The position numbers were made by a program, and so were the translations under genes. Shown here in pieces: positions 55,288 through 63,797 of a DNA stretch of 64,000 nt. The stretch covers positions 21,069 through 85,068 of the forward strand of contig JABCZH010000016.1 of the NCBI GenBank assembly GCA_013289795.1, given 5' to 3'. A model generated the notes under the pieces. That model was not told where the DNA came from. It saw only the letters and a list, made by a program, of their open reading frames with translations, and did no database searches. This DNA comes from Acidobacteriota bacterium. GTDB lineage: Bacteria > Acidobacteriota > Terriglobia > Terriglobales > Acidobacteriaceae. Positions within the stretch are counted from its first letter, which is position 1. Every line of letters starts with the position of its first letter.

Positions 55288-56991
55288 CTAACCCTCCAGC
55301 CCGTGAGGCACCGGCCCCGGCGGCGCATCGCGCAATACCGCCGTCACCGATTCACCAGCGAGAAATCCGCGTAGCTCAGTCTCGCTATGGCGTGCGAAGA
55401 ACCGCCGCAGGTTTTCCCCCGGCAGCCGATCGGCCAAATACGCACGCAACAGACGCTCAATCGCGTCCGGCACTTCGTCGGCGGTGCAACGGTACCCGGT
55501 GAGCCTGGCAATCGCCTGATTCAATCCGACCGCGCCGCCCAGACAGAAGTAGTAGGCATCGACCATGCGGCCATCGACTTTCAGCTTCTTGCCTTCAATT
55601 CCGATGTCGGCGATCCAGTGCTGCCCGCAACTGTTGGGGCAGCCGGTAACGTGCAACTTCAAGTCCTGATCAAAGCCGGGCATCCGATCTTCGAGTTCCT
55701 GCACCAGCCAGCGAGAGAAACTCTTGGTTTCGGTGAGCGCCAGCTTGCAGAACTCGCTGCCGCTACATGCAATCGCGCCACGCCAGAAAGGTGACGCTCC
55801 GACGGGCAGCCCAACACCTTCCAGTTCCCGCGCCAGCGGCTCGCAATTTCCCTTCGGCACGTTCACGATCAGCAGGTTCTGCATGTTGGTGGTGCGAAGC
55901 TCGCCATTCGCAAAACGATCTGCCAAATCCGCGGCTGCGCGCATTTGCTCAGGATGGATCCGTCCCCGCAGCACCGCTGCTCCGACGTACCAATAATCAG
56001 GCTGCTTCTGCGGATGGATGCCGACGTGGTCGCGGTAAACGTCGGCTGGAGCAACCTCCTCCACTGCCGGATCGAGACGGAACCCGATGCGCTGTTCCAG
56101 CTCCCGCTGAAAGTGATCGACGGTCCAGCCGTGACGCAGGAAAAGAAACTTCAGCCGGGCCCGCTCGCGGTGTTCCCGCAGTACATCGGACTCGCGAAAG
56201 ATCTCGGCAATACCTTTGATCACGGGCAGCACCTGCTCCCAACCAGCAAAGGCGTTGAGCCGTGCAGCCAAATGCGGCTCAGCCGAGAGTCCCCCACCAA
56301 CTCGCAGGGAAAACCCAGTCTCCACTTTCCCGCGCAGTGTGCGAGTGACGGCGGTGACGCCAACATCGTTGATCTCCGGATAGGCGCACCAGACGCGGCA
56401 ACCTGTGATAGCGATCTTGAACTTGCGCGGCAGATTGTAGAAATCCGCGTTGCCGGCCAGCAGTCGAGTGACCTGCAACGCCAGAGGTGACGCGTCAACG
56501 ATTTCGTCCGCATCCACCCCGGCAAGCGGGCACCCGGTAACGTTTCGCGTCACATCGCCGCACGCTCCCATGGTGTTCAGGCCTGACTGCCACAGTGTTT
56601 CAAGCACTTCAGGAAGAGCTTCGATGGCGACCCAATGCAGCTGAATGTTTTGCCGCACGGTGATGTCGGCAACACCACGCGCGTGCTCCTGTGTCAGATC
56701 GGCAATGGTTCGCAGTTGGTGCGATTGCAACAGCCCGTTGGGCACGCGAATGCGTACCATGAAATAGGGCAGAGCTCTTCCCTCTCCACCTTGACCGGCG
56801 ACCACTCCAGCGCCGTCGCCCTGCGTGTACACACCCCACCAGCGGAAGTAGGTGCCAAGCCACTCCGGAGGAATCGAACCAAAACCTTCGCGGGCAAAGC
56901 GCCGGATCTCGTCGAGTCCCGTCCACGGGTTCTTCTCCCGCTTCAGGCGTTCTACGCGCTGTGTCTTCGTCTCTTTGATTGCATCTGCCAT
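55288..56991 (-). CDS. Ferredoxin-type siroheme sulfite (nitrite) reductase
   Basis: 567 residues from ATG 56991; a GTG further up lies inside the terminator and is rejected. Two ferredoxin-like half-domain repeats and the siroheme-[4Fe-4S] ligands CSGSEFC and CPNSC near 425-480. Sulfite and nitrite reductases of this type are hard to separate by sequence, but the operon (APS reductase, siroheme genes) and the cysteine-rich leader support assimilatory sulfite reduction to sulfide. First structural gene of the operon; its start is five bases after the attenuator T-run. Confidence 0.9.
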   Translation of the reverse strand: MADAIKETKTQRVERLKREKNPWTGLDEIRRFAREGFGSIPPEWLGTYFRWWGVYTQGDGAGVVAGQGGEGRALPYFMVRIRVPNGLLQSHQLRTIADLTQEHARGVADITVRQNIQLHWVAIEALPEVLETLWQSGLNTMGACGDVTRNVTGCPLAGVDADEIVDASPLALQVTRLLAGNADFYNLPRKFKIAITGCRVWCAYPEINDVGVTAVTRTLRGKVETGFSLRVGGGLSAEPHLAARLNAFAGWEQVLPVIKGIAEIFRESDVLREHRERARLKFLFLRHGWTVDHFQRELEQRIGFRLDPAVEEVAPADVYRDHVGIHPQKQPDYWYVGAAVLRGRIHPEQMRAAADLADRFANGELRTTNMQNLLIVNVPKGNCEPLARELEGVGLPVGASPFWRGAIACSGSEFCKLALTETKSFSRWLVQELEDRMPGFDQDLKLHVTGCPNSCGQHWIADIGIEGKKLKVDGRMVDAYYFCLGGAVGLNQAIARLTGYRCTADEVPDAIERLLRAYLADRLPGENLRRFFARHSETELRGFLAGESVTAVLRDAPPGPVPHGLEG

Positions 56992-56996
56992 AAATG

Positions 56997-57029
56997 AAAA
57001 AACCACCGCCAGCTTCTCTCTGGCGGTGG
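56997..57029 (-). terminator. Attenuator terminator before the sulfite reductase gene
   Basis: Perfect 10-bp stem CCACCGCCAG (57029-57020) with CTGGCGGTGG (57012-57003), loop AGAGAAG, and six T residues (57002-56997) on the minus strand. The start codon of the reductase follows five bases later, so this must be a leader terminator and not the end of another gene. Confidence 0.93.
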
Positions 57030-57059
57030 GTAATAACTCCTGAAACTAGGAAATAATGA

Positions 57060-57149
57060 CTAGATCAGCGGCCTCCCCGCACCAGAGCACACCTTCGCGC
57101 AACAACAACAAACGCAGGTGCTCTGGCGGTTTTGACCGTACAAAATCAT
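57060..57149 (-). CDS. Cysteine-rich leader peptide of the sulfate-assimilation operon
   Basis: 29 codons, ATG 57149-57147 to TAG 57062-57060. The peptide begins MILYGQNRQST and continues CVCCCCAKVC; six of 29 residues are Cys (12, 14-17, 21), five of them within six codons (TGC GTT TGT TGT TGT TGC). AAGG seven bases before the ATG is a suitable ribosome-binding site. The stop codon lies just after segment 2 of the leader hairpin, as in classical amino-acid attenuators. The peptide itself probably has no function beyond being translated. Too short for routine gene callers. Confidence 0.85.
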   Translation of the reverse strand: MILYGQNRQSTCVCCCCAKVCSGAGRPLI

Positions 57150-57272
57150 TGCTTGACCTTCGCTCGACCGGTAAAAGATCCGGCGATGTACAATTGGATG
57201 AAGAGTGAGGACCACGGGTGCAGGATAATTTTGGTTCTCTCAGCAGAAACAATTGTGTAGGGTTGTGTGTTG

Positions 57273-58967
57273 TCAGGAACCGAGCTTGAGAAAAGCTGCG
57301 CGCAGCCTGGAATGCATCTGCGTCAAACGCAGGTACCGCATTTCATTGGCCGCCGGCTTGGCACGGATCACCTGCAGCAGAGCCTGTTTCTCCTGTCGGC
57401 TCCACGACGCCAAGCCCGGCGCGAGTGATAGAACCATCGCGAAGGTCTCAAAGGTGGCTTTTCCCAGTGCTTCTTGGGCAGTAGCCTTCACAGCGAGAGC
57501 GCGTGCCAGCCATTTCGACGAAGCCTGGCGCATGCGTTGGCTGTTTCCGCCGAAGTCCCTGGCCATGTGGCGGTTCACCTTCAGTCCGATCTTGCGAGTG
57601 GAAAAGTTGTCCCAGGCGCCCACTTCGCTTCCCGGCAATTCGTAAAAGACGTGACCAGCCGCCAGGCGGCGCAGTGTTCTCGGGGAAGTTCTGTACTGGG
57701 GATCACTCGCGATTCTCCGCTCCTCGCGCTCCACCAGCTTCAGCAGATTTTTGCGGCCGGGGCGGAAGCCAAGCTTGCGGTAAAACCAGAAGGCGCCGGA
57801 CTCAATGGCTTCGTCGTTGCCATCCCCCAGTTGGTAGGGATACATCGAAATGCACTTCGCCCCGGTTAACGCGATCAGGCAGCGTAGTGCCTGCGCATAG
57901 ATCCATGCGACTTCGCCGCCGCGAAAGGTGTAGAAGGCGTTAAAGCCCACCTCCATCCACTCGAACAGCCCCGTAGCCTCGAAGTAGCTGATAGCGACTC
58001 CGTTTTTGAGCGTGAACCCGGCCACGTAGGCCCGCAAAGGCAAACGCCGCGCTGGATAGAGGTTCCACAGGTAAATGGAAACACCGCGCCCTACGTCGGC
58101 GCGCACCACCGACCGGGGATCTCCGAACGTCATGCCGTAGAGTTCCCGATAGCGCACCAACATGACCTCGCGAGCCCTCTCCACCACCGTCTTACCCTGT
58201 TTGGCTGACAAGCGGTGAAGTACCGGCGCTTGTGCGAGTTCTCGCGCCAGCGAGACTTCTCCCCGCGTAATCATCGGTTCCCGATGAAAAAATATTGGCC
58301 GCATCGGCTGCCAGTTCCGCGTGCGGGAGATGCGTTCGTTGCCCAGCTTCCAGCGCACCGGAAGACGAAGGGAATCGTAAAGCAATGCCTTCTCGACGTC
58401 GGACACCGGCAGCCGCGCGAATTGCCGGACCAGCCATTGCAGATTCCTATTCTTGTTTCCCGCCGCGGTTTGCAGCCACTGCTGCCAGGGGACGTTGGGC
58501 TCGATGTCGCCGTCTTCCTCCAGCAGGGGCATCAACCGCGGCCAGACAGCGGCCATCGCCCGCTCCTCGGCGTAATCGTCCCAAACGATCTCAACATCGA
58601 GGATGCGCTCTACCAACCATCGCATCACATCAAAACTGAGAGTGTCCTGCATGACGGTGCCAGCGATGCCCGAGACTTCGAGCGGATCAAAGTCGTCCAT
58701 ATCCGCTCCCGCCTTTTCGAGTTGCTCTACCCTTCGCGAAAAATCTCGCAGCAGACGTTCGCTCTGGCGGACAACCTCCGGGCCGTGGGGAAATGCCCGA
58801 AGGAATAAAAGGGCTTCATGGAAGCGAATCAGGGAGGCAGTGTCGGGGAATTTCCGCTTGCCCAGAGTCGACAACAATTCGACTACACGGGTGGATTCCC
58901 CGCGTCCAAAGTGGCTGCGGGACTCTTCGAGTTGTTGCAGCAGGCGATCCAGAGAGCTAGAGACCAT
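57273..58967 (-). CDS. Uncharacterised protein with GNAT-like segment
   Basis: 564 residues, no signal peptide or membrane helix. The N-terminal 200 residues are helical with many charged residues. A region around 300-420 contains GVAISYFEATGLFEWMEVGFNAFYTFRGGEVAWIYAQALR and ESGAFWFYRKLGFRPGRKN; the latter is reminiscent of the last helix-strand of GNAT acetyltransferases (FYRKLGF). I cannot prove that fold. The C-terminal third is basic. It lies 61 bp after a DUF5996 gene and the two probably form an operon. Confidence 0.65.
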   Translation of the reverse strand: MVSSSLDRLLQQLEESRSHFGRGESTRVVELLSTLGKRKFPDTASLIRFHEALLFLRAFPHGPEVVRQSERLLRDFSRRVEQLEKAGADMDDFDPLEVSGIAGTVMQDTLSFDVMRWLVERILDVEIVWDDYAEERAMAAVWPRLMPLLEEDGDIEPNVPWQQWLQTAAGNKNRNLQWLVRQFARLPVSDVEKALLYDSLRLPVRWKLGNERISRTRNWQPMRPIFFHREPMITRGEVSLARELAQAPVLHRLSAKQGKTVVERAREVMLVRYRELYGMTFGDPRSVVRADVGRGVSIYLWNLYPARRLPLRAYVAGFTLKNGVAISYFEATGLFEWMEVGFNAFYTFRGGEVAWIYAQALRCLIALTGAKCISMYPYQLGDGNDEAIESGAFWFYRKLGFRPGRKNLLKLVEREERRIASDPQYRTSPRTLRRLAAGHVFYELPGSEVGAWDNFSTRKIGLKVNRHMARDFGGNSQRMRQASSKWLARALAVKATAQEALGKATFETFAMVLSLAPGLASWSRQEKQALLQVIRAKPAANEMRYLRLTQMHSRLRAAFLKLGS

Positions 58968-59028
58968 GCGGGTTCCGGAATTAGGCTACCTTATCTCTCG
59001 CCTGACCGAAACTCGTTACCATTCAAAT

Positions 59029-59946
59029 CTAGCTGCGAGACACCTCAAGCTCCTTGCGATCCCAATTGCCCAGGCTTGCCGCAGCATCGTATGTGGATTG
59101 GCAAAACTCGAGTAGTGCGGTGGTTGGCGATTCCGCCTTGCGCAAGTCCTCATACATCAAGATGAACTCATTCAGCTGCTTGTCATTAATGGCCGCATCC
59201 GGGCGGACACGTGCCTCCTTGAATCCCTGCGGCTCGGGGGCTGCGTAGGAATAAAAGGCTGCGTCCTTGACGCCGACACTCCCGGGCCAAAAACCTACGC
59301 TGCTCACTTCGTGGGAATACGCCTCGCGGGTAATCGCGTCGGCACCGGGTCGTTCCGGCGCCCGGCGGCCGGAAAATCTGGTCACCGCCAGGTCAAAGCT
59401 TCCCCAGAAGAAATGTACCGGACTGCTCTTGCCGATGAATCCCGCTCTGAACTGGTTGAGTACGGCGTCCACCGATAACAGAATGCGCCATAATTTCTCC
59501 ACTGCAACGGGATCGTACGACGCATGCACGCGATCCTGGTCGAAGGGAATCGGGTTGGGGATTTCGACTGGCATCTTCCATATTTTGACCTCGATCTCTG
59601 CGGATCGAAGCATCCTCATAAATTCCTGGTAGAACTCGGCCACCGAGCGCGGCCCGAGCGGGATTGTCTTGACTATTCCGTCATTGGTCTCAAGCACAAG
59701 CCGGTGGCGGATGAAGTCGAACCAGAGTTCGAATGCCCGTTTGCCGTATGGGATGCGTGATGTGGTCAGGCCACGGGCAGTTACGTACAGCGGGACATTC
59801 CACCAATGGTTCAGGAGCGGCGTCAGACGCAGACGGACCTTGCCAACCATCTGGGTCCACATGTGGAGAGTGGCATAGGTGTCTTTCCATGAATCCAGTG
59901 CCAGAGCGGGCCAACATTCGGGCTGGTCGGCGAGGCCGTGCGGCAT
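59029..59946 (-). CDS. DUF5996 family protein
   Basis: 305 residues from ATG 59946 (a TTG at 60012 would add 22). The family pattern is WPALALDSWKDTYATLHMWTQMVGKVRLRLTPLLNHWWNVPLYVTARGLTTSRIPYG at residues 10-66, followed by FDFIRHRLVLETNDG and the C-terminal FYSYAAPEPQGF. DUF5996 proteins are widespread in soil bacteria and have no known activity; conserved Trp, His and Asn residues could form an active site. Pairs with the GNAT-like gene downstream. Confidence 0.85.
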   Translation of the reverse strand: MPHGLADQPECWPALALDSWKDTYATLHMWTQMVGKVRLRLTPLLNHWWNVPLYVTARGLTTSRIPYGKRAFELWFDFIRHRLVLETNDGIVKTIPLGPRSVAEFYQEFMRMLRSAEIEVKIWKMPVEIPNPIPFDQDRVHASYDPVAVEKLWRILLSVDAVLNQFRAGFIGKSSPVHFFWGSFDLAVTRFSGRRAPERPGADAITREAYSHEVSSVGFWPGSVGVKDAAFYSYAAPEPQGFKEARVRPDAAINDKQLNEFILMYEDLRKAESPTTALLEFCQSTYDAAASLGNWDRKELEVSRS

Positions 59947-60318
59947 AAGTACGGGTCGGTAACGGAAAGACTGGGGTGGGAGACGGGAATCGAAACCACC
60001 CCGAAACAGCAACGAAAGAACATTCTAGCGCACGGATGACGATCCTACGCATTGTAAGTGCCTGAAAAACCAAGCGGCAGGTTTCAGCGGGTTTCAAATC
60101 TTTGATCTCAAACACAATTCGGGCCAAATTGGTCTGCATGGTAGTTTTGGCACAGCCAAGCCCAATCCACTCCGCCGCTTAGCGTCTCCCAAAGAGACTG
60201 CGCCGAAAGGGAACCATTTCGGCACGCTGTTTGTCGATTTTCCCGAATGACGGACTCGCCCATAACGGTAAACTACCTTAGGTACTTGTGACACAGGATT
60301 TAGCTCGCTTGCTGAGCT
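59947..60318. other. Gene-free region between MFS gene end and DUF5996 start
   Basis: 372 bp. A short palindrome CCGAAA-gggaacca-TTTCGG lies near 60202-60221 and CGTCTC...GAGACTG near 60183-60200. No open frame with family features. It should contain the promoter of the DUF5996 gene, which I cannot place, and the 3' end of the MFS transcript. Confidence 0.35.
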
Positions 60319-61581
60319 TCAGGCCATGTTCCTTGCGGAACCGACCAACGCTGCGTGAGATTCCGCCCGCCAGGGGACTTGTTCGAGGCGACCAACGAGT
60401 CGGGTCCACGAGATTCCGCCGACGAATGTGACGGCGGCACAGACGACGAACGCCCATCCGAAATGTCCCGTGCGGTCGACGATGAGGCCAGTAAGCGGCC
60501 CGACGACAACACCTGAGATGTTGCCCAATGAGTTCTGCATGCCGATCCACTTGCCAGCCGCCGCGGGTCCCGCAAAAGCTTGTGCGAAGGCAAAGATGTT
60601 CGGCCCAGTGAAGCCCAAACCACCGCCCATAACCAACATTCCGGTGAAAGACAGCCTTGCATCCGGGGCAGCACACGCCAAAACCCCGAGCACGACCAGA
60701 CTATGTCCAATCGCCATAAAGGTTTTCCGGATGGTTGTGACGTCAGCGCCGGCCCGAATGCAGGCGTCGGCGATGCATCCGGTAATCGGTGCCACCAAGG
60801 CGTAAATCACGAAAAATAACGCGGCATGCAGAGCCATATCCTGCATAGACTGATGGCGATCGCGAACTAGATATAACGGCAGCCAAAGTAGAATGAAATA
60901 CCACGGGTAAGCGATACAAAAATGCCCGACCGATGCGCCCCAGAAGGACCGCTGGCGAAAGATCTCTACGGCTGATATGGTAGCCTTCGCACGCTGTTCA
61001 TTGATCGTGGTCTTCGGCATCCAGCGTAACCAAGGTGCAACCCAAATGAGACTGACCAGTCCGAGTACAATGAACACGGGTCGCCATCCGTAGCGCGCCA
61101 TCGCCATGCCACAACCGTATGTGCCGACTGCCGGCCCAGCGCTCATGCCCGCCATGATGACGGCGTTCGCCATGCCGCGATGTTGCTCTGGCACGTGTAG
61201 ACAGATGATTTTGCTATAGGACGGGAAAGCCACCGATTCGGCGGCGCCGAGCACCATGCGCACCCCAATCAGCATCGCGAAGCCGTGAACGAGTCCGGTC
61301 GCAGTCGTGGCCATCGACCATAGGACGAACCCTGCCGCCAGCACACAGTTCACGTCATAGCGATCTATAATCCAGCCGCTGACGATTTGCACGGCACTGT
61401 AAGTCCAAAAGAATGCGGAGAAGAGAACCCCTAGCTGTGAGGCGGAAATACGCAGTTCGTCTTTCAACAAGGGTGCTGCAATAGAGAGATTACCGCGATC
61501 GATGTAGTTGATCAGAATCGAGAGAAAGAGCAGGAAGAAAACGCTCAGCAAGGCGCTGCCAGGACGGTGATTGGGCGCCAC
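60319..61581 (-). CDS. MFS transporter, ACS (anion:cation symporter) group
   Basis: 420 residues from GTG 61581, which has GGAGG upstream; a start at 61785 would add 68 residues without membrane character. Twelve helices. The N-terminal LINYIDRGNLSIAAPLLKDELRIS, FFWTYSAVQIVSGWIIDRYDVN and the loop MVLGAAESVAFPSYSKII fit the ACS family that takes up sugar acids and related organic anions. The substrate cannot be chosen from the sequence. Alone on its transcript. Confidence 0.85.
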   Translation of the reverse strand: MAPNHRPGSALLSVFFLLFLSILINYIDRGNLSIAAPLLKDELRISASQLGVLFSAFFWTYSAVQIVSGWIIDRYDVNCVLAAGFVLWSMATTATGLVHGFAMLIGVRMVLGAAESVAFPSYSKIICLHVPEQHRGMANAVIMAGMSAGPAVGTYGCGMAMARYGWRPVFIVLGLVSLIWVAPWLRWMPKTTINEQRAKATISAVEIFRQRSFWGASVGHFCIAYPWYFILLWLPLYLVRDRHQSMQDMALHAALFFVIYALVAPITGCIADACIRAGADVTTIRKTFMAIGHSLVVLGVLACAAPDARLSFTGMLVMGGGLGFTGPNIFAFAQAFAGPAAAGKWIGMQNSLGNISGVVVGPLTGLIVDRTGHFGWAFVVCAAVTFVGGISWTRLVGRLEQVPWRAESHAALVGSARNMA

Positions 61582-61913
61582 AGCCAGAATCCACCTCCAC
61601 CATAAGCGCGAGCAAGCATACGCCTTATTTGCGAGGAAGACTAATCCCCGAAAGTGTGGACGAACATACAGAAGACGGGGCTTTAAGACGCCACGAATTC
61701 TTCTTGGTCCAGAGGCTCCTACTGCTTGCCGTAGCATGGGAGACCTTGTTCGCGTTGAACCGCAGCAAAGCAGCGCCCAAGTCACTGTCCTACTGTGATT
61801 TCCTTTGGGTTGCCTGCGCGGGGTTCATCTGGATACTTGGGGATTCACTTGGTTTGGCTAAACGATTTCAAAAGTAGCCCACTACTCGGTACGTGAGAGC
61901 AAGCCGACATTAG
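61582..61913. other. Intergenic region between MFS gene and methyltransferase fragment
   Basis: 332 bp. Near the MFS start it carries GGAGGTGG on the minus strand. A small inverted repeat AGTAG-ccca-CTACT is at 61873-61886. No gene features are visible; both flanking genes read away from it. Confidence 0.35.
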
Positions 61914-62228
61914 ATGAATGTAGTGGTACTATCCACTGCTGATGTGACAGAGATCGATCCCACGTCTCAGTATGCTCTAGGAAGCGCCGACGCAGAACAG
62001 GAGCGTCTTATTCGGCAGGCTGTGTGGCTTGCTCCTTACACCGAGAAATTCTTCCGTGAAGTAGGTATTGGCCCTGGACAACGCGTCCTCGATCTGGGTT
62101 CCGGTGTCGGAGATGTAGCTCTCTTACTGGGCCGCCTGGTCGGTGCTGCGGGCGAGGTGGTAGGAATCTCACCTGGTCCCGAAAGCCGATTAACTAGGCA
62201 TCTCCAGCGGTTCGCTCCGAACTGGTAG
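61914..62228 (+). pseudogene. Truncated SAM-dependent methyltransferase
   Basis: 104 codons. The reading begins like a full class I methyltransferase: YALGSADAEQERLIRQAVWLAPYTEKFFREVGIGPGQRVLDLGSGVGDVALLLGRLVG, with motif I LDLGSGVGDVA. It then loses the family sequence after GEVVGISPGPESR and ends at residue 104, where homologues continue for over 150 residues. I therefore read it as a decayed remnant. A deletion reaching the short spacer before the permease gene is likely. Confidence 0.7.
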
Positions 62229-62245
62229 ATTGTGGCCGAACGACG

Positions 62246-62282
62246 GGCAACCCTTCCCAAATCCGGCAAGGGGAGGGTTGCC
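62246..62282. other. Stem-loop between methyltransferase remnant and permease
   Basis: GGCAACCC (62246-62253) pairs with GGGTTGCC (62275-62282); the stem extends inward with TTCCC against GGGGA. No T-run follows, so it is not a classical terminator. It lies where the missing part of the methyltransferase would be. Confidence 0.5.
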
Positions 62283-62363
62283 GACCACCTCTTCCAGCGT
62301 GTGGCGTATTGTTGACGCATTAGACTGGTCGGGGTACGCTCCCCTGTCATCGAGCAGGGCTAA

Positions 62364-63797
62364 ATGCAGACAGCCAGCAATCGCAAGCCATCGGACCTCG
62401 TGCGCGGTCTCGGGCTCTGGGCTTCTACAGCCGTAATCATCGGAGGGATGGTTGGACAAAGCATTTTTCTAGTGTCGAGCCAGGTAGCTCGTGACCTTGG
62501 CTCCGTCGGCGGAGTTCTCGCAGCGTGGCTAATCGGCGGCGTGACAGTGTTATTCGCCTCGTTCTGTTATGCGGAGTTGGGTGCTGCCCTTCCTTATGCG
62601 GGCGGAGAATACATTTATCTCGGGCGCGGCCTCGGACCGAAATGGGGGTTTTTGTTCGGCTGGACCAGCGCTTGGATTCAAGGCCCTGGAATGGGAGCCA
62701 CAATTGCAGCTGGGCTGCTGCGCATCACTTCCTTTCTGCTGCCCTCTCTAAATGCGGCGCTATTCACGTGGAGCATTCCGGTCCCGTTTCAGACTCAAAC
62801 CTACCACTTCACATTCACCGCCTCGCAGCTTTGGGCTGCCCTCGCCCTGGCAGTTATGGCCGCCATCAACTACTTCGGCGTCCGCACTGCTGGACAATTT
62901 CAGATACTAATCACTGGGCTGAAAGTCGCCGCGATCGTGCTAATAATTGGCCTTGGGTTCACAATGAAGCGAATCGGCGCGATGCCGCCCAACGCAACTT
63001 TTTACCTGCAGGAACACCGAGGCGCAGCTGCAATGCTGTCGGCCCTCGTGCCAATCATGCTGGCCTATAACGGATTCCAAGGTTTGGGCCAGATCGGTGG
63101 AGAAATCAAAGACCCGCGGAAAACCATTCCGCGTGCCGCGATCCTCGGTGTGCTGGCCGTGGTCATTCTCTATTTCCTGATCAATGTCGTCTATTTTCGA
63201 GTGCTCGGCCTTGCTTTGGTGGCAAATTCACGCAACGTTGCATCCGATGCCGCTGTCCAGCTTGCGGGGGGAATCGCCGCCCGCTGGCTGACGCTCTTCA
63301 TGATGCTTTCTGCTCTCGGATCACTTCACGGAAGCTTTTTGACGCGTCCCCGAGTTGTATACGCCATGGCCCGGGATGGCCAGTTCTTCCGTGCTCTCCA
63401 GCGGATACACCCAAAGTTTCACACACCCAGTGTGGCGATCCTTTTTCATGGCTCCTTGGCCGTATTCCTGGTCCTAACAGGCACTTTTGAACAGATCTAC
63501 TCCTTGGAGATTTTTGCTCTTTGGATTTTTATCGCCCTCACCGCAGTTGCACTGATTCGATTACGAAAGAAGGAACCGGCGCTTCCTCGTCCTTACCGGG
63601 CGTGGGGCTACCCGTGGACAGCTTTGATCGTGGCTGCCGTGGCTTTCGCGATGTCCCTAAATCTGTGGCTCCTGAGGCCCGTTCGTTCATCAATCGGGCT
63701 TGTGGTAATTCTGCTTGGTCTGCTCTTCTTCGGCCATTGGCGTGAGCGGAGGGCCGATTATCAGCTTGACGAAACTGCACCCTCAGCGAGGGGGTAA
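62364..63797 (+). CDS. APC-superfamily amino acid permease
   Basis: 477 residues with about twelve membrane helices. The N-terminal LGLWASTAVIIGGMVGQSIFLVSSQVA is the APC helix-1 motif with a glycine-rich unwound segment; PYAGGEYIYLGRGLGPKWGFLFGW follows in helix 3, and GFQGLGQIGGEIKDPRKTIPRA lies after helix 6. The closest fit is the LAT/amino-acid transporter branch. Substrate is unknown. Single gene, with only a noncoding tail behind it up to the window end. Confidence 0.9.
   Translation: MQTASNRKPSDLVRGLGLWASTAVIIGGMVGQSIFLVSSQVARDLGSVGGVLAAWLIGGVTVLFASFCYAELGAALPYAGGEYIYLGRGLGPKWGFLFGWTSAWIQGPGMGATIAAGLLRITSFLLPSLNAALFTWSIPVPFQTQTYHFTFTASQLWAALALAVMAAINYFGVRTAGQFQILITGLKVAAIVLIIGLGFTMKRIGAMPPNATFYLQEHRGAAAMLSALVPIMLAYNGFQGLGQIGGEIKDPRKTIPRAAILGVLAVVILYFLINVVYFRVLGLALVANSRNVASDAAVQLAGGIAARWLTLFMMLSALGSLHGSFLTRPRVVYAMARDGQFFRALQRIHPKFHTPSVAILFHGSLAVFLVLTGTFEQIYSLEIFALWIFIALTAVALIRLRKKEPALPRPYRAWGYPWTALIVAAVAFAMSLNLWLLRPVRSSIGLVVILLGLLFFGHWRERRADYQLDETAPSARG

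Larger units (their letters stand above)
56992..57149 (-). promoter_or_regulatory. Predicted cysteine-responsive transcription attenuator
   Basis: Leader of the sulfate-assimilation operon. Parts, 5' to 3': segment 1 (CCAGAGCACC, 57126-57117) pairs with segment 2 (GGTGTGCTCTGG, 57093-57082), with the Cys codons in the loop; segment 3 is the 5' arm of the terminator (57029-57020) and segment 4 its 3' arm (57012-57003). Segment 2 plus its downstream bases (CTCTGGTGCGGGG, 57087-57075) can also pair with CCCACCGCCAGAG (57030-57018), which would prevent termination. A ribosome halted at Cys codons would cover segment 1 and favour that antiterminator. Inference from base pairing only. Confidence 0.82.

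Noticed and set aside
56992..57006. GTG start for the sulfite reductase at 57006
   Set aside because: It lies in the 3' arm and T-run of the attenuator terminator; the ATG at 56991 gives the family-like N-terminus.
57020..57149. SAM or cobalamin riboswitch in the sulfur-operon leader
   Set aside because: I find no conserved core of these riboswitches; the translated Cys-rich ORF and competing hairpins explain the leader better.
61582..61785. 68-residue N-terminal extension of the MFS transporter
   Set aside because: The extension has no membrane character and many Arg/Cys residues; GTG 61581 has a good ribosome-binding site and yields a normal-length carrier.
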